Assembly: GCA_945910005.1 (NCBI GenBank)
Contig: OX246738.1
Span: 29,326,197 to 29,390,196, forward strand
Reading direction: 5' to 3'
From: Isoperla grammatica
Taxonomy: Eukaryota; Arthropoda; Insecta; Plecoptera; Perlodidae
Length of the DNA: 64,000 nucleotides
Shown: positions 45,690 through 58,687 of the stretch, piece by piece
How positions within the stretch are numbered: position 1 is the stretch's first letter
How the letters are laid out: each line of letters begins with the position of its first letter
The notes under the pieces: generated by a model
Told to the model about the DNA's origin: nothing
Databases searched by the model: none
Seen by the model: only the letters and a program-made list of their open reading frames with translations
Program-made: the position numbers and the translations under genes

Positions 45690-47886
45690 TTCTTTATCAA
45701 TAATAACAACAATAATACTTAAGAAATTAAACCCTTAAATACACATGTGCAGGGGGCCATGAGGGGGCGTACGATCACTTTATACCGCAATGATCCGCCA
45801 TTTTGTTTTTGTAGTGCTGCCATCTGTTATCACTTTTTTTGGCGAATTGATTGTCAATTTGAACATGTTTACTGCCCGACAATAATGTTGATCATGTAAT
45901 TCACTCATACTCTCTATCGCCGTCTATTAACACACAACGAACACCGGCCATCATTCCGTAACCTATCCCGGCTGTACTGGTTCTCGATTTGTCCGCCAGA
46001 GTTCAGCCACTTTGGATTTAAACGCGAATACGCAAGTTACATACGTACATACCACCACGTAAAACACATATTTTAACTCATTCCACCCAAATGGTTAGCC
46101 TAAGTTTTTTTTATTGTTTATCCTGTATCGCGAATATATTGGTGTATTATTTAATCAGACACAAATAAATTCAAGTCGTTAACACACGTGTTACAAGCCA
46201 GGGGTTCGCCCTTCGCCGACAGAAAATATGTAGTGACAGGTTATAAAAAAATCTCCTAGACCGTTGGTTCATAAATATAAGGAAACTTTAAAAACATGGC
46301 ATAATTATTTCAGAATGTGATTGTTGGACGCAATCTGCTTCCTTAGATGGTTAACGTATAACCTAGCGATACGAAAACAAAGCCAGCCTATGTTAATATA
46401 GCCCAGCATAACGCACAGGTGCTAAATAATGCGTTTATTATTCTTTATGCTAGACTGACGAATTAATATTGTTTGATTTAATTCAACGTCTCGGCAATGT
46501 TGGCAGTAATTAATTCGCATGACGCTTAAAGACCTTGAGGAAATTATCCTGCTCGAGAGTTTTTCTATCCTTGTACCGGGCTTCCCTCTAACGATCAAGA
46601 CGACAACGGGTACATATTTGTTCCATCAAGTGGACATTCAGCATCTTTAGAAGCGTCTATAACTGATGATAGTAATCGTTACTTCTACAGTAACTTGTAT
46701 CCTAGTTACGTTTAAGAAGTAATCTCCATTCGTTGAATTTTCTTCGATCGATTTAATTTTCGTCGTTCATATAGATTTCTATCAAACGAGTTTTTTAGTG
46801 TTTCTTCTCATTTTATTGCTATTGCTATTCGTATTTCTCCCCCGCCCCCCCATCACCATGACCGCGACACGTGTAAAGGACACTGTTTGTCTCTGTCAGA
46901 GCAGCTATGAGATGAGACACCTGCAAAATTTATGCTACGAGAAAAAAGGGTTTGCTTTAATACAAACTAAAACTTCTATGCTAACTATATTTTTGTTTTG
47001 TTTTACCAAATCGGTGAATGTATTAATTTTAAACCATAGCTGTTATCAACTTATCTGATACCCCAAATAGTCTCGAATGGCAACGAATGTACACGTGCAC
47101 ACACAGACACACAATGCACGATGTACTTCATTAGTGTAGTAATAGAATTGGAGGGGGATAAGAGGTAATGCCCCCGCCTAGACATTTTATTGGTTACACC
47201 ATCTGTTGCCATCATCACAGCATTAATTTGATGTGACAACTGCATAATGTGTTGTATTTACAAAAAATAACAAGAATCGATGTTTGTAGGCGTATCACAA
47301 TTACCCCCCCCCCCCCCCTCCTCTTTAGGAGTGAAGCTAATTAGTTATGTAAGACATGTGACACTTTTGCTGTTATCACAGCAACATCGTAGTAGTTATC
47401 ATAGTTTTAATTGGTTTATCTTTACTACAGACACGTGCCACTGATAAGTATACACTTCTGTGACTGGGCCTTCAAAATTTGGATTATTTGGTGTTTTGGG
47501 AGAATCTTGAAGTAATTTGAATCTGATATAAGTAAAGTGTATCAAAAATCGACTCATACTAATATAGATTTTTTCGGCGGGGTAAGTCACATATAGAAAA
47601 GTCACATCCATTCACACGTACACTTCCTGCCATACCTCGCTTAATCACTTATACACCCTCATACATACATAACTTTTCTGTTTATACTTTCACGTAGTCC
47701 TCCAGAAATATTCCTAACTCAAAAATATTTTTTTTTTTTTTTATTTATTTATTTATTTGTCGAAACAGTTTAATAATAATAAATTACTAAAAATTAAACA
47801 GTGTTTACCCGTTTGAGCTGAAATCTGCAGGAATATCATGCGCTAAAGTGTCAGATAGGTAGCGAAGGAAGAAAATGGTTCATACA
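45690..47886. other. Non-coding region
   Basis: Poly(C) runs near 46842 and 47294; otherwise unique AT-rich sequence without recognised genes. Confidence 0.55.
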
Positions 47887-48392
47887 CTAGGAAAACGCTC
47901 TGTGTTGATAAGTAAGCATTCCACTTCCACGACCATTCTGGCCGAAAGGTTTCGAAATTAGGGCCACTGCTCAACATGAGAATGTGTATGTTTATTTGAT
48001 TACAACAATCAACAACAAATTAAAACAAGGTTGTTAAAAGCTTAGATTTTTCGTTGTCATACAGGTACTTCCCTAATAGGCAATAACAGAAAATGCAATG
48101 TTAAAAGTATAACATATTAGTGACGGGACGGAAATTTACTACAATATGGATTGCTAAAATGTTGCTGCCATTATATTTCAGAAAAAAGATTTCGGGTAAC
48201 TTTTCTTGTAACTACTAAATTCGATATAAGAACTACTAAATTCACCGTGCAACAAAACTAATGGCGTTGAATCCACATACAACATGTGGATGTTCCAAAT
48301 TTGAACTTGATCCGACTCTCTATTCTACCGCTAGCACGAAACATATAAACAAACATTAACTAAACACGAGTGCCATAACGCTTATAATTACT
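47887..48392 (-). mobile_element. Interspersed element X, degraded copy 4
   Basis: CTAGGAAAACGCTCTG at 47887, a diverged middle (CAACAATCAACAACAA, CCACATACAACATGTGGATG) and ACGAGTGCCATAACG near 48380 keep the order of the full copies with deletions. An older insertion of the same family. Confidence 0.65.
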
Positions 48393-50527
48393 GTTAAACG
48401 GAAATGGAATATTTCAAAAACACTTCTCTGAAATGATTTCTTTCCAAGCGAACAACGTTGAGCCGTCAGCAATATCGCGATGACGTCATACTATTGTGTC
48501 CTCCAGTGGACATTTCTTCCAAGGCTGCATGGGCAGGACTGCCTACTCAGCGGTTTACGGCTCCTTCTGTAAATAGACTTGCATAGCTCATACATCACAT
48601 GTTGTGAAGCTATCAAACATGTCCGACCTAAATGTGAACTCAACTATTATTTTTGTGCCAATAATAATATATGTGTTTGTTTGTGTAATGGAATATTTTA
48701 TAGGTAGAAAACGTACGTTTTACCCTTTTGGAATTAGGTGTTAATTTTCTTGGTTAAAAATTAAAAATAATAATATAGTGAAAAACTATCTCTAAACGGG
48801 TGGCGAGACCCTCAAAGGTGTTTATTTTTGTTTATTTCAATGTATTTATAACATTATTTCATTTTGAATAAGAATATAATTAATAATTTTTAATATTGTT
48901 CTATAATTATGGGCCCTGGATTTATGGGCACGGATAAAATAATGAAGTTAAATTAAATGAGTGCCTAATTTTTTAGAAACCCTGCCCTTATTATTTATGA
49001 ATACATACCCGGAGTAAGTCAGACAGTCAGGCAGACAGGACTTTGTTTAGCATTGATCAGTTCTTGTGTAAGCTGCATCATAAATCAAAGTGCAATTGTG
49101 CAGCATAATTCAGCTGGCCGAAATGCACCTGGATGCATCTGTCTGGGCCTCGCTGCACCCGACTTAAACCCACTAAGAGTCTAGACATATACGAATACGA
49201 TGTCCTCCGTTACTCCTTAAGAGGACACAACACTTGCTTGTAGACAAACAGCTGATAAGCAGAAGATGTGTTGAAAACTTTGTTTGTGGAAGAAGATCCA
49301 GAGATCCAAACGTTGCATTTATCCCAAAAATGATTTTACATAACAAGAATCATCGATATTGAATTTTTTTAATTGTGTTCATTAGACAAAACCGTATAGA
49401 TTGTTTGCATTTGTTTCCATTGATTTACTAAAATTGAACATTATATTTTTCGATACTAATTGGGCAAAGTAAATGTAACCTTACCTTTTACCTTACCTCC
49501 ATATAAATCCAACATCTAAAACTTTCCGTATGAAAAAATATGTCCTAATTCCGAAAAACGGTAGATCAAATTTTACAAATTGTTAATGAGACCTAAAACA
49601 AATACATCTTCCCAAATTTGACAAAAAAAAACTATATGCTTCTAGTGTAATGCGAATACTCTTGTCTTGGCTAATAGGATACCTAGTTTTTAGTTTTAAA
49701 TTGTTCTTTTACCTAGTTTTCTAGTTTCTCATGTGACATCGTATATATATATATTATTTGCCATTTTTCCAACGCATTATAATTCATATTTAAATTATTT
49801 AATAATAAAACTACATCATGCAATTTTTATATCATCTTATACTATTGTTCTTCGTACAAAATTGAAAACAAAAAATCGCGATTAGAAGCAAATAAACAAT
49901 GTTAAACAGCCGATACCAAATTGTCATAACATTCTACGAATAATTTTTTTTAATAAAATTTATTTAATAACCAACTGAAAAATACCAAATACCATTTCCC
50001 CTTAAAGAAATTTAAGTTTGTCAAGTTAGGTAGATTGCATTGCATTGCATAGCTTGCGACAATGTCAGTCTCAATGTCATGCACTGCAATTGGAAGGGTC
50101 TAGTCTGGTTTCTCACCACACACGGGAACAACGTCTATCTTCCCGGTGGTTATGACCAAATACGACATGAACGCAATTGACAATCCGAATGGTCATACAC
50201 CAAAAAAATTACTTATTAAATCAATTTCTACCTTTCTTTGCTTGATAACGTACAGACGAAGACTGCAGTCCCTATGCAGCTACCTTATACAAAGCAAGAT
50301 TGTGTCTGTTGATACGAGTTTTTAGTGCTATTTAATTATTAAACTAGAAAGAAAAGAATATAGTTATTAAACCATTCTTGATTCAGAACACTTTCTAGTG
50401 GATACAACATTTTTGAAATGTAGAACAATATTGGTACTTTAAAGTGTTTTCCGCAAACAATTCAAATTCTAGAAAACTGTCAATATTGATTGGAAACAGC
50501 ATATGTAATGATAATATGAGTTTTGGT
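48393..50527. other. AT-rich non-coding region
   Basis: No gene, RNA or clear repeat family recognised. Confidence 0.55.
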
Positions 50528-50800
50528 CACTTAGCACATTTTTTCTTGTCCTCATTCCCATTCATGCCGGCCCTCTTTGCTATCTGAATGCCCGCCAAGG
50601 CCCTACAGATGATTGGTGCCCTCTTATGGTGCCCTCTTATGGTGCCCTCCTATGGTGCCCTCTCATTGGTGCCCTCTTATGGTGCCCTCCTATGGTGCCC
50701 TCCTATGGTGCCCTCTCATTGGTGCCCTCTTATGAGTGACGACCCGGCGATGTGTGATGGCCCGGCCGACGTCATGCAACATAGCTGTCGAGTACATCGA
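50528..50800 (-). repeat. Interspersed repeat C, copy 2, with internal minisatellite
   Basis: Minus-strand CGATGTACTCGACAGCTATG and ATGACGTCGGC lead through the TATGGTGCCCTC minisatellite (50614-50736) to AGAGGGCCGGCATGAATGG. The minisatellite arose inside the repeat. Confidence 0.55.
50614..50736 (+). repeat. 15-bp GGTGCCCTCYTAT minisatellite
   Basis: About eight units of GGTGCCCTCTTAT/GGTGCCCTCCTAT with CTCATT variants in a higher-order pattern. It gives a repetitive 97-codon frame (Ala-Leu-Leu-Trp-Cys-Pro type) that is not credible as a gene. Confidence 0.85.
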
Positions 50801-50888
50801 GAAACTTCAAATATTAATTATAGTTTTCAAATAAGTTACATGCGGATTTCTGTGAAGTGTCTCACGATATGGAATGAATAGTGGATCA

Positions 50889-50975
50889 AACTACGTCTCA
50901 CCCAGTCCGACGTTTCGGTGGAGTTGAACCCGTAATCGTTCTGTGATCTTCGTCACTACACCACGACCGTTCTTT
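50889..50975 (-). mobile_element. tRNA-like head followed by CGAAACGTC
   Basis: The minus strand reads CGGTCGTGGTGTAGTGACG and GGGTTCAACTCCACCG, giving A- and B-box-like blocks. CGAAACGTCGGACTGG follows, reminiscent of the Penelope-type flank at 27692. It may be a SINE or a chimeric repeat; weakly supported. Confidence 0.35.
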
Positions 50976-51720
50976 TCGATCCCCCCTTGTTATACGGTAT
51001 TATCAAATATTTTTCTTTCTTGTAACATTAAAGTCGAAAAGAAGTTTTGACCGACAGAGAGAATGTGCCCCCGGGGGAATAGGGAATTTTCGGATGTTTT
51101 TTTATTATGGTTCGATCAAATTGAATACAATATTCTAATATTTAATTGTTGTGTGTTTTGGAAAAGATTTCTTTGATAAAAATTACCCGAAACTTTCATA
51201 CAACGTTATGGCGGGAAAAACAGCGAATTACGTCAAAGATTTGAATCACACGCGACCAATCATATCAAGAAACGCTGTTTTGCAGATAATTTCTCTCAAA
51301 ATAGCATGTTTATGTACAATTTGTTTTTAAAATATAAATTAATTACATTGAATATTAGTTTATATGGCAATGTTCAATAATTACAATATTTTTAAAGAAT
51401 ATTTGAAAATATTGCGTTCTTTAAATAAAACATTTGAAAATCGACAACAAGTGCTCGAGCGAGATAGTTGTCGAGTCCAAAGACCTTAGACGAATTCATT
51501 AAAAATGTCTTCTTTACCAACGATTGACGTCATGGGCCGTTCAAAATGAAGAAGCGGGAATGATTAAATTTCAAACATGAAATGCTAATGGCATCGGAAC
51601 AATTAGTTTACATCTGGAATGGTAATTGTGTAGTGTTGGAAGGCGGTGATTGGCAAATTCATTCATAAACAGTGATGTTTAGTCAGTTATGGCGTAACCA
51701 TCCATTTCACGACTAAAGTT

Positions 51721-51782
51721 TGGATTGATTGATATTTGGGCTTAACGTAACGTCTCATATTTTTGCAACTTGGCTAATCGAG
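51721..51782 (-). mobile_element. SINE tail fragment (relative of 26030-26224)
   Basis: The minus strand carries CTCGATTAGCCAAGTTGCA, then AAAATATGAGACGTTACGTT and AAGCCCAAATATCAATC. It matches the 3' body of the 26-kb SINE with few changes. No tRNA head is present. Confidence 0.6.
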
Positions 51783-52311
51783 AAAATGTCAAACTTTGTA
51801 TCGTTATAAAAATGCAGAATATGTGACATTTTGAAGTAGAAAAGTGTGTTTCCGGTATTGTAGATGATGACCTATCTATTTCACATGATCGAATCAATAT
51901 CGGTAAATATATATAATTCAAATTGACCGGCATAATAATTTTGATAAATTAATTGCGTTTCAGTTGCCATGAACAACATTTCTTGAACTATAATGATATT
52001 TTATATAAACCTATTCGTATAATTGTACGTGTCGTGTGTATCGACAACTATGTGTATGTGTTCGACTGCATGAGCGTAACTGTACACTATAGGCATATCT
52101 CTGTTTACTTAGTTGTCTCCCCCTTACTTTTTTTTTTATCTCTATGGCTCAATCCTCAATCCCTTACATGTGCATTCGTCTATTAAATAACGTGGCACCA
52201 ATATTCCGGGTGCTGTGTGCATGATGTATCTCAAGACGGTTGTAGGTGGGTTTCTGCTGGTGGTGACTGGTATCCGCAGCGAGGGCTCTCTTTCATCATA
52301 CATATTATGAT

Positions 52312-52497
52312 CTCTTTGCTCATTCTCATTCATGCCGGCCCCCTTTCGGACCTAGACGCCTCTCCGCCTTTCCTTATGCCCCCCAAAAACCCAAATTATT
52401 TTGTTTTCGCATTATGACGACCACGGCGATGTCCAATGTATTTCATTCAGCCGATGTCGTATGACCCGTAGTTGTCGAGTACGTCGTTAAAGTAATA
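52312..52497 (-). repeat. Interspersed repeat C, copy 3
   Basis: Minus-strand ACGACGTACTCGACAACTAC, CGACATCGGCTGAATG, GGCGTCTAGGTCCG and GGGGGCCGGCATGAATG lie in the same order as copy 2 without the minisatellite. Confidence 0.6.
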
Positions 52498-53872
52498 CAG
52501 TCCGATCCCTTTTTAGATTTCGACGTAACTTCATGTTTATCTCTATTTAAAAAACTGAAAACAGTAGAACAAGAGGATATGTTTCAAGAATTAATATGAC
52601 TCAAAAGTCTGCAGTATTGCTGGTCACTTTAAAAGCTATATACAGGTGCGTTTAACAACAGGGGCCCAATGGGGGGAATTAAACCCCTCCCACTCTAATC
52701 TCTGACCTCCCCCCCCCCACCTCTAATCTAGCATCATCTTCGATGGGTACACTGAAAATCTTATCTTCTACAGATTATAAGCAATTGTATTAAAATTTTG
52801 ATACATTATATATTTTCACAAACAATTAGTTTTGGAGAGATTTTGTTTTCATTTTTCAAAATTGTGCAAACAAATTCGTCAAAATTGTTGACAGCTAGGG
52901 AAATTGCTACTTCTTTTTCATTTTTCATTTAATTTTTTTTTACATTGAGATAAGAACACATAGAACAGAAATTGGATGAGACTTTCTTCATAAATGTCTT
53001 ATATTTCTTTCTGTATACCTTTACATTCACACATATTCAAAGTTTTAGATTTTAATATTTATTTTATATTATGTATTATTTTTTTAAAACCAAACCATAC
53101 ATGGTATCCAACATTTGAGATCCATGTTTTGAGCCTCCCCCTGTATTAAACACATATACAAAAAAAACAGATATCTGGGTCCAGACACAAAAAGGAGTAG
53201 GGATTTGTAAATTGATAAATGTAGCAAACAAATTAAGAAGTTACAGGCCGTTGAATGCGTGAATTCACGCAGTTCAAGCGTGCAGAAACACAACATAATT
53301 TATTTGGCTTATAGTAATAGCGCGAACTTAAAATTAAATTGCTAAAAAAGATAACTGATAAAATATAGTAGGTATTTAATTTAAAAAAAAATTTAAAAAT
53401 CGACTATCGACAAAATGTTGTGATTTTTCAGTGTACCTTCCCCTTAATGAGACAGCCTACGGATGAAAATTTCAAACATCTTCAAAAACATGAGAGAATT
53501 ATAATTATATTCGTATTCATGTTCTACTTTGCTGAGACACTAATTAATGTTTATACATTGATTCTACAAGGTAGTAATTTCCTCAGTAAACTAAGTTGCG
53601 CTACAACACATTACAGAATGATTACATTTCTATTTAAAATAGATTTTATCATTTTAAGTAGTTTTTAAATATATGCAGTTGATATAATGCCAATTGTACG
53701 TATAAACGAGACAAAATACTTTTCCTAAAACAAAATGCTTGTGAAAATTGTGTCTTTACATTGTGACCTCCCCCCCCCCCCCCCCACACACACTTGAAAC
53801 AAAGTTTGTATGCGCCTGATAAAAAGCAATATTTCGAGAAACTGATCAATACTCTTCAACAGTCCAACTTTA
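52498..53872. other. AT-rich non-coding region
   Basis: A poly(C) run at about 53767 followed by ACACACAC; nothing else recognised. Confidence 0.55.
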
Positions 53873-54597
53873 TTAAGCGAGCGAAGCGAGCGTTTCCACT
53901 TGACTCTTATGGCACTTCGTTTTTTTTTTTTTTTTTTTTTTTTTATGTCTGTCGATAGCGGTCGAACGGAAAGTCCGATCAACTTGAAATTTAGACCATC
54001 CACAAGCCTCGATGTGGATTGAAGGTGTATAGTTTTGAGGCAAAATCGTTCGAAAAGTTACAAAGTTACACCATAGTTACTGCAAAATATTTTTCTGAAA
54101 ATGGCGGCAAAATGTGAGATAGCTATATTTGTTAAACTTTTTCCGGTAACGAATATGTTCATTTTATGGCGATACGATAAATATTGGCAAAGTTACACAA
54201 AAGTTACTCGAAAATATTTTTCTGAAACTCAGGAACAGAAAAATGTGAGGTGGCTATCTTATAGTAAATTTTTGTCCGGTCACGAATATACTAATGTAAA
54301 CGCTATTTGATACATATTAGAGGCAGAAATTACATTTCTTTTGCTGTCAATAACTGTTAGTAACGGTGGCGGACCGCGGCGAAAACATGACAGCGAACAT
54401 TCTTAGCAACGCACATTGCACTGCACCCAACAATGTCGGGAAGTATAAAAGCTATGGAAATTAGAAACATTTTTGCAATGCACATTCTTGAATTGTTGTT
54501 AATTGTTGTTTGTATCAGCATTGAAATCTTTTCGCCAGAAAGTTCGTAGATATTGACGCGCTCGCTTATCAACGCGTCAAACAGAGCGTTTTCCTAG
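53873..54597 (+). mobile_element. Interspersed element X, copy 3
   Basis: Begins TTAAGCGAGCGAAGCGAGCG and ends GTTTTCCTAG. The poly(T) near 53920 is shorter than in copy 1, which accounts for part of the length difference. Confidence 0.85.
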
Positions 54598-55889
54598 TTA
54601 AATAAATATTGCTTTTAAAACAGTTCCATTTCACCGGCGATATAATATGTGGTCTATTTCGTGCGCGTTACTGTACTCTGTATTGTTTGGTGTCGTTACG
54701 ATAGATACGCACATCTCTGTCCGGTCTTTGTAACCTAGACATTGAATTAAATAGAGCCTCCCCCCTCCTGAACACAGAGAGAGTCCTTGGCGGATAAGTG
54801 GGTCATATGGCTTGACAAGTGATGAACAAGCGTCTGGCCATTGTACCGATATACCCCACTGAGGTAACATAATTTCGAGCAGAGTAAATTACTGAAGGCT
54901 ATGACCTTGAAACTGTTGCCAGGGATTTGTATTGACAGACGCAGGTATGGTGGAAAGGTGCGTGAAATTTGGGTCGTCTTAGCGTAAACCTGAGGCGCCA
55001 CAATAGAGTAAAAGTGAAAATTCTGGAAAACCACCCGGCGTTACTAACTTACTACGCCTTACAAACACAGACATGATGCATTTACGTTCTCATCTATAAT
55101 ATAGTTCCTGGAAGTGCCAGCCCCGATCTGTCGGGTCTAAATTACCCTCTGCTCGATAACAACTCCTTGGCCGTTCTTTTTTTTTTAAATCTACACCTTT
55201 TCGCATAATTTCTCATTTAGTAATTTAGGATAATTAGCGTACATACATAAAATATAAACAAATGCGTGTGTAGGCTAGATGCTGGGGGGGGGGGGGGGGG
55301 GGGGGGGGCGCTAACGACTGACGGAACCTTTGGAGTAACGCTTTCCACCACACGTGAACATCGAAACAGCACTCTCGAACATATAGCTCGGGTCTAGCGC
55401 TACAGCAAAGCTAAAGCGTAGCACAGGCCCAAGGTCCGTCAATCTCCTATTTAGCGGAGGTTTGGCAAACTTGCGGGAATTCGACGAGCCCCCGCCACTG
55501 GATTTACGGACCTGCTCGGTTAGAGCCACTCGGTGGCACTGGTGTGGCTATAGTTTCACTTTCACTCATATTACTACCATGACTTCAAGATAGGACACGC
55601 ACAAAACTGACAATACATAATGCAAAATTTGCAAATATAAGTGAGCATAATAGATTTTCTAATCTCAGTTCATGCTAACGTCTAATAATAAATCAAGATG
55701 AAAGACAAATATTATGAATAACGTCTGGAGGATATTTTTTATCTCGTACGTACAATTTTTTTTGTACCGGAACCAACACTGGCAAACAAAATTAATTGTA
55801 GACAGAAAGAAATCAAGAAATACAATATTTAGATTGTTGCTTAACAATTTTCGATGTATAGATAATAATTGAATTTTACTATTATTAGG
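54598..55889. other. Non-coding region with long G tract
   Basis: A run of about 25 G at 55284-55308. A 72-codon minus frame at 55529-55311 (Ser/Gly/Arg-rich) is unrecognised and begins on GTG. Confidence 0.5.
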
Positions 55890-56150
<261 letters not shown>

Positions 56151-56639
56151 TGGTGTGTAATGGCGTACTCGACATAAAAATCATGTTAAGTAAAGAACAA
56201 ATCACTTCGCGCCCAACTTTGTTTTCTAAATGTTCATCAGCAGATCAGCGAATCTTAGTTCGAGACACACACGAGCTTGAGCAAACACTTCGATATCTGA
56301 TTGCACTTGTTCGACACAACACTGCGCACTTGATATTATTGTTATGCTCACAACGGCTAAAACACACAAAAAATACTTGTTATGCCCAAGTTCGCTGACG
56401 TCATTACTTTCTTTCAAATTGAAAGCGAGTTCCGTGTGTAACAGTGATGGCAACACGTTGCTGGCACCGTAGACACTACATTGACGTCAGAGCTATGGTA
56501 ACAACTAACAATGGTTTCATGAATTCGAAGTTACTGACTGATAAAACCTCGCTCGCACTTACTGTCTCAATAACACCTCTGAAACACTAGTTACCGTTGG
56601 TTAGAGCAGATTGGAGGGTTCGATGTAACAGCTTCGTTC

Positions 56640-56900
56640 TTCTCGTCAACTGCTCGGCAGTTTAGGTTAGTGGAGAAACCCATATGACTGGTCAAAGCTA
56701 CACCGTCCTTTCGGATGGGACATAAAGCCGATGGTTCCCTTGGTACTTTTCGACAGGAGTAGGCTACATGCCGGTACTATGCTTCCCTTCCTTCCCTCCT
56801 CGTTATCATTCATCAATCATCAATCTTCACTCATCAGGCCAAAGAGGGCATTGTGTCCTACTCTGGCCTTAATTACAATAAGATAAATAAATATGGGCTC
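56640..56900 (+). repeat. SINE/LINE-like repeat with GGATGGGACATAAAG block
   Basis: CACCGTCCTTTCGGATGGG, ACATAAAGCCGATGGTTCCC and an ATAAATAAATA end resemble the widespread invertebrate word GGATGGGACGTTAAA found at 3' ends of SINE/LINE repeats. Boundaries are uncertain. Confidence 0.45.
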
Positions 56901-57016
56901 GAGCCATCACTGGGTTCCTTCAATGGTGCATGCAACACAACAAACAAGAACAAAGGGTAGAATATTAGAATATTTAGAATATAAAAACCGCGCGAATTTT
57001 AGTTATGTCTTGAGCC

Positions 57017-57188
57017 GAATTATGGTTTCGTAAGAACAAAAAAACTAGTTACGAAAACTATCATCGTTACGTTTGTTTATTGTAATGTACATTAGTTACA
57101 GCTAAGTACTTCCCGGTAACGATAAACATATTTAAAACTGTTATGAATCCAGTTTATGGTTCTTATAAAACCACAATTCGGGCATTTA
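57017..57188. mobile_element. MITE (family B), copy 1
   Basis: Inverted ends GCCGAATTATGGTTTCGTA and AAACCACAATTCGGGCA. A second copy is at 58508-58687. AT-rich centre without coding capacity. Confidence 0.6.
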
Positions 57189-57745
57189 TCACTTTGTTAA
57201 TAATGTGTACTGTGAAGCCTTCTCTTGATATTACCAACGTATGTTAGACTACGCTTATACATGATAGGAACAACAACACTGAGCATAGGGGACATCGATT
57301 GTTCATCTCGACTTGCTGTATGGTTGCAATTTGAAAGATCAACGTAATATGTTGTTCAACGTATATATACATGTTTTTGTGAATTTTTATATTTGTTCTA
57401 AACAAAATGCCTGCTGAATTTTTAAATTCGTTTTTAGATAATTCATTCATTATTAAATTTTCTCATTGATCGCTAGTAATATTTAAAATTAACACTATAA
57501 GAGGCAAAGCAATGGCAGATAATAATGTTTACAAAAGCCATAAATGTAGTCGTGTCAAAATTGGTAGCTATGCTAAAACAAACAGAGGGAATTAGTATGG
57601 GTGTAATTGTTCTCGCTTGTAATAAGAAGAAGATGTTTGTTTTTTGCTACTGCCACGTTTTAGTTTAGTCATATACAAGGCGGATAAACGTGAATGAGGA
57701 TCTTCAGATAATGGACTAGAACAATGTGTTCTATGTGTTCGCATT

Positions 57746-58076
57746 AGTGTGACCAGATAGTCAAGACTGACTTTCAGGACACTTTTTCTCTACCCTAATG
57801 CATGTGAAAACACTGTCAGTAGTTAAATGTTCGCTGAAAGTGAAACGGCGACAGTTGTTTCCGAATTACAAATTTACCACTGACCGCTTCTCTTCTTTGT
57901 TTAATGTGTGTTTGTGTAATGTGTTCCTAGATGAAATTTGTAATTTTTGAACCGTAAATCGATGATAATCGTGAATTTACCAATTGCGGCACAAAACGCG
58001 TCCTGAAGTGCGGGACGCGGGACACTTATGTAAAATTCGGGTCTATCCCGCATTTTTCGGGACGTCTGGTCACCCT
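57746..58076. mobile_element. hAT-type MITE with 10-bp flanking repeat
   Basis: The left end AGTGTGACCAGATAG and right end CGTCTGGTCACCCT are inverted. TGTTCGCATT is repeated exactly outside both ends (57736-57745, 58077-58086); an 8-bp hAT duplication extended by chance would fit. The interior has CGGGACACTTATG and TCCCGCATTTTTCGGG. 331 bp. Confidence 0.75.
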
Positions 58077-58507
58077 TGTTCGCATTGACTAATAGTGAAC
58101 AGAGCAGCCACATGACGTCACAACGGCGATAATGGAGAGCAACTTGTGTGTTGTCATTTGAGCTGTCAACAGGAGAACACAAATAAAATAATAAAAATAA
58201 ATAAAATAATAAATAGTGGAAAAAAAAAATAAAAAAAAAAAAAATAATAAATAAATAAAGTGGTACCATAAAGAATGGCTGAGACAAACGAGTTTCCCTC
58301 TGATGCTTATTGCTTTTATTAGTAGTAATAGTAAACCAGTGTTGGAGAACTGTAGAACGTCGACCACATCAATAAAATTGCCAGTCGAAAGTGAACAAAC
58401 AGACCGTTTTGAGAGACAATATGTGTGTATTGTGTACCGTGTTGAATTAACGGTTTTTAGTAATATTTTGGAACCATATAGGGCCTACATAATATAAAAA
58501 AATTCTA

Positions 58508-58687
58508 AATGCCCGAATTCTGGTTTTTGTAAGAACTAAAACATTGGATTAAAAAAGCTTATACTATTGTTATCATTACCGAGTGATAAGTAATTAATTT
58601 TATTATGTACCAAAAACAAGCAGAATGGTTAAATTGCTTTAATCTAGTTTTTAGTTTCTACGGATCGAACCACAATTCGGGCATTTA
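58508..58687. mobile_element. MITE (family B), copy 2
   Basis: AATGCCCGAATTCTGGTTTT with TAAGAACTAAAAC mirrors AACCACAATTCGGGCATTT. It overlaps the start of an accidental 104-codon frame at 58605. Confidence 0.65.
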
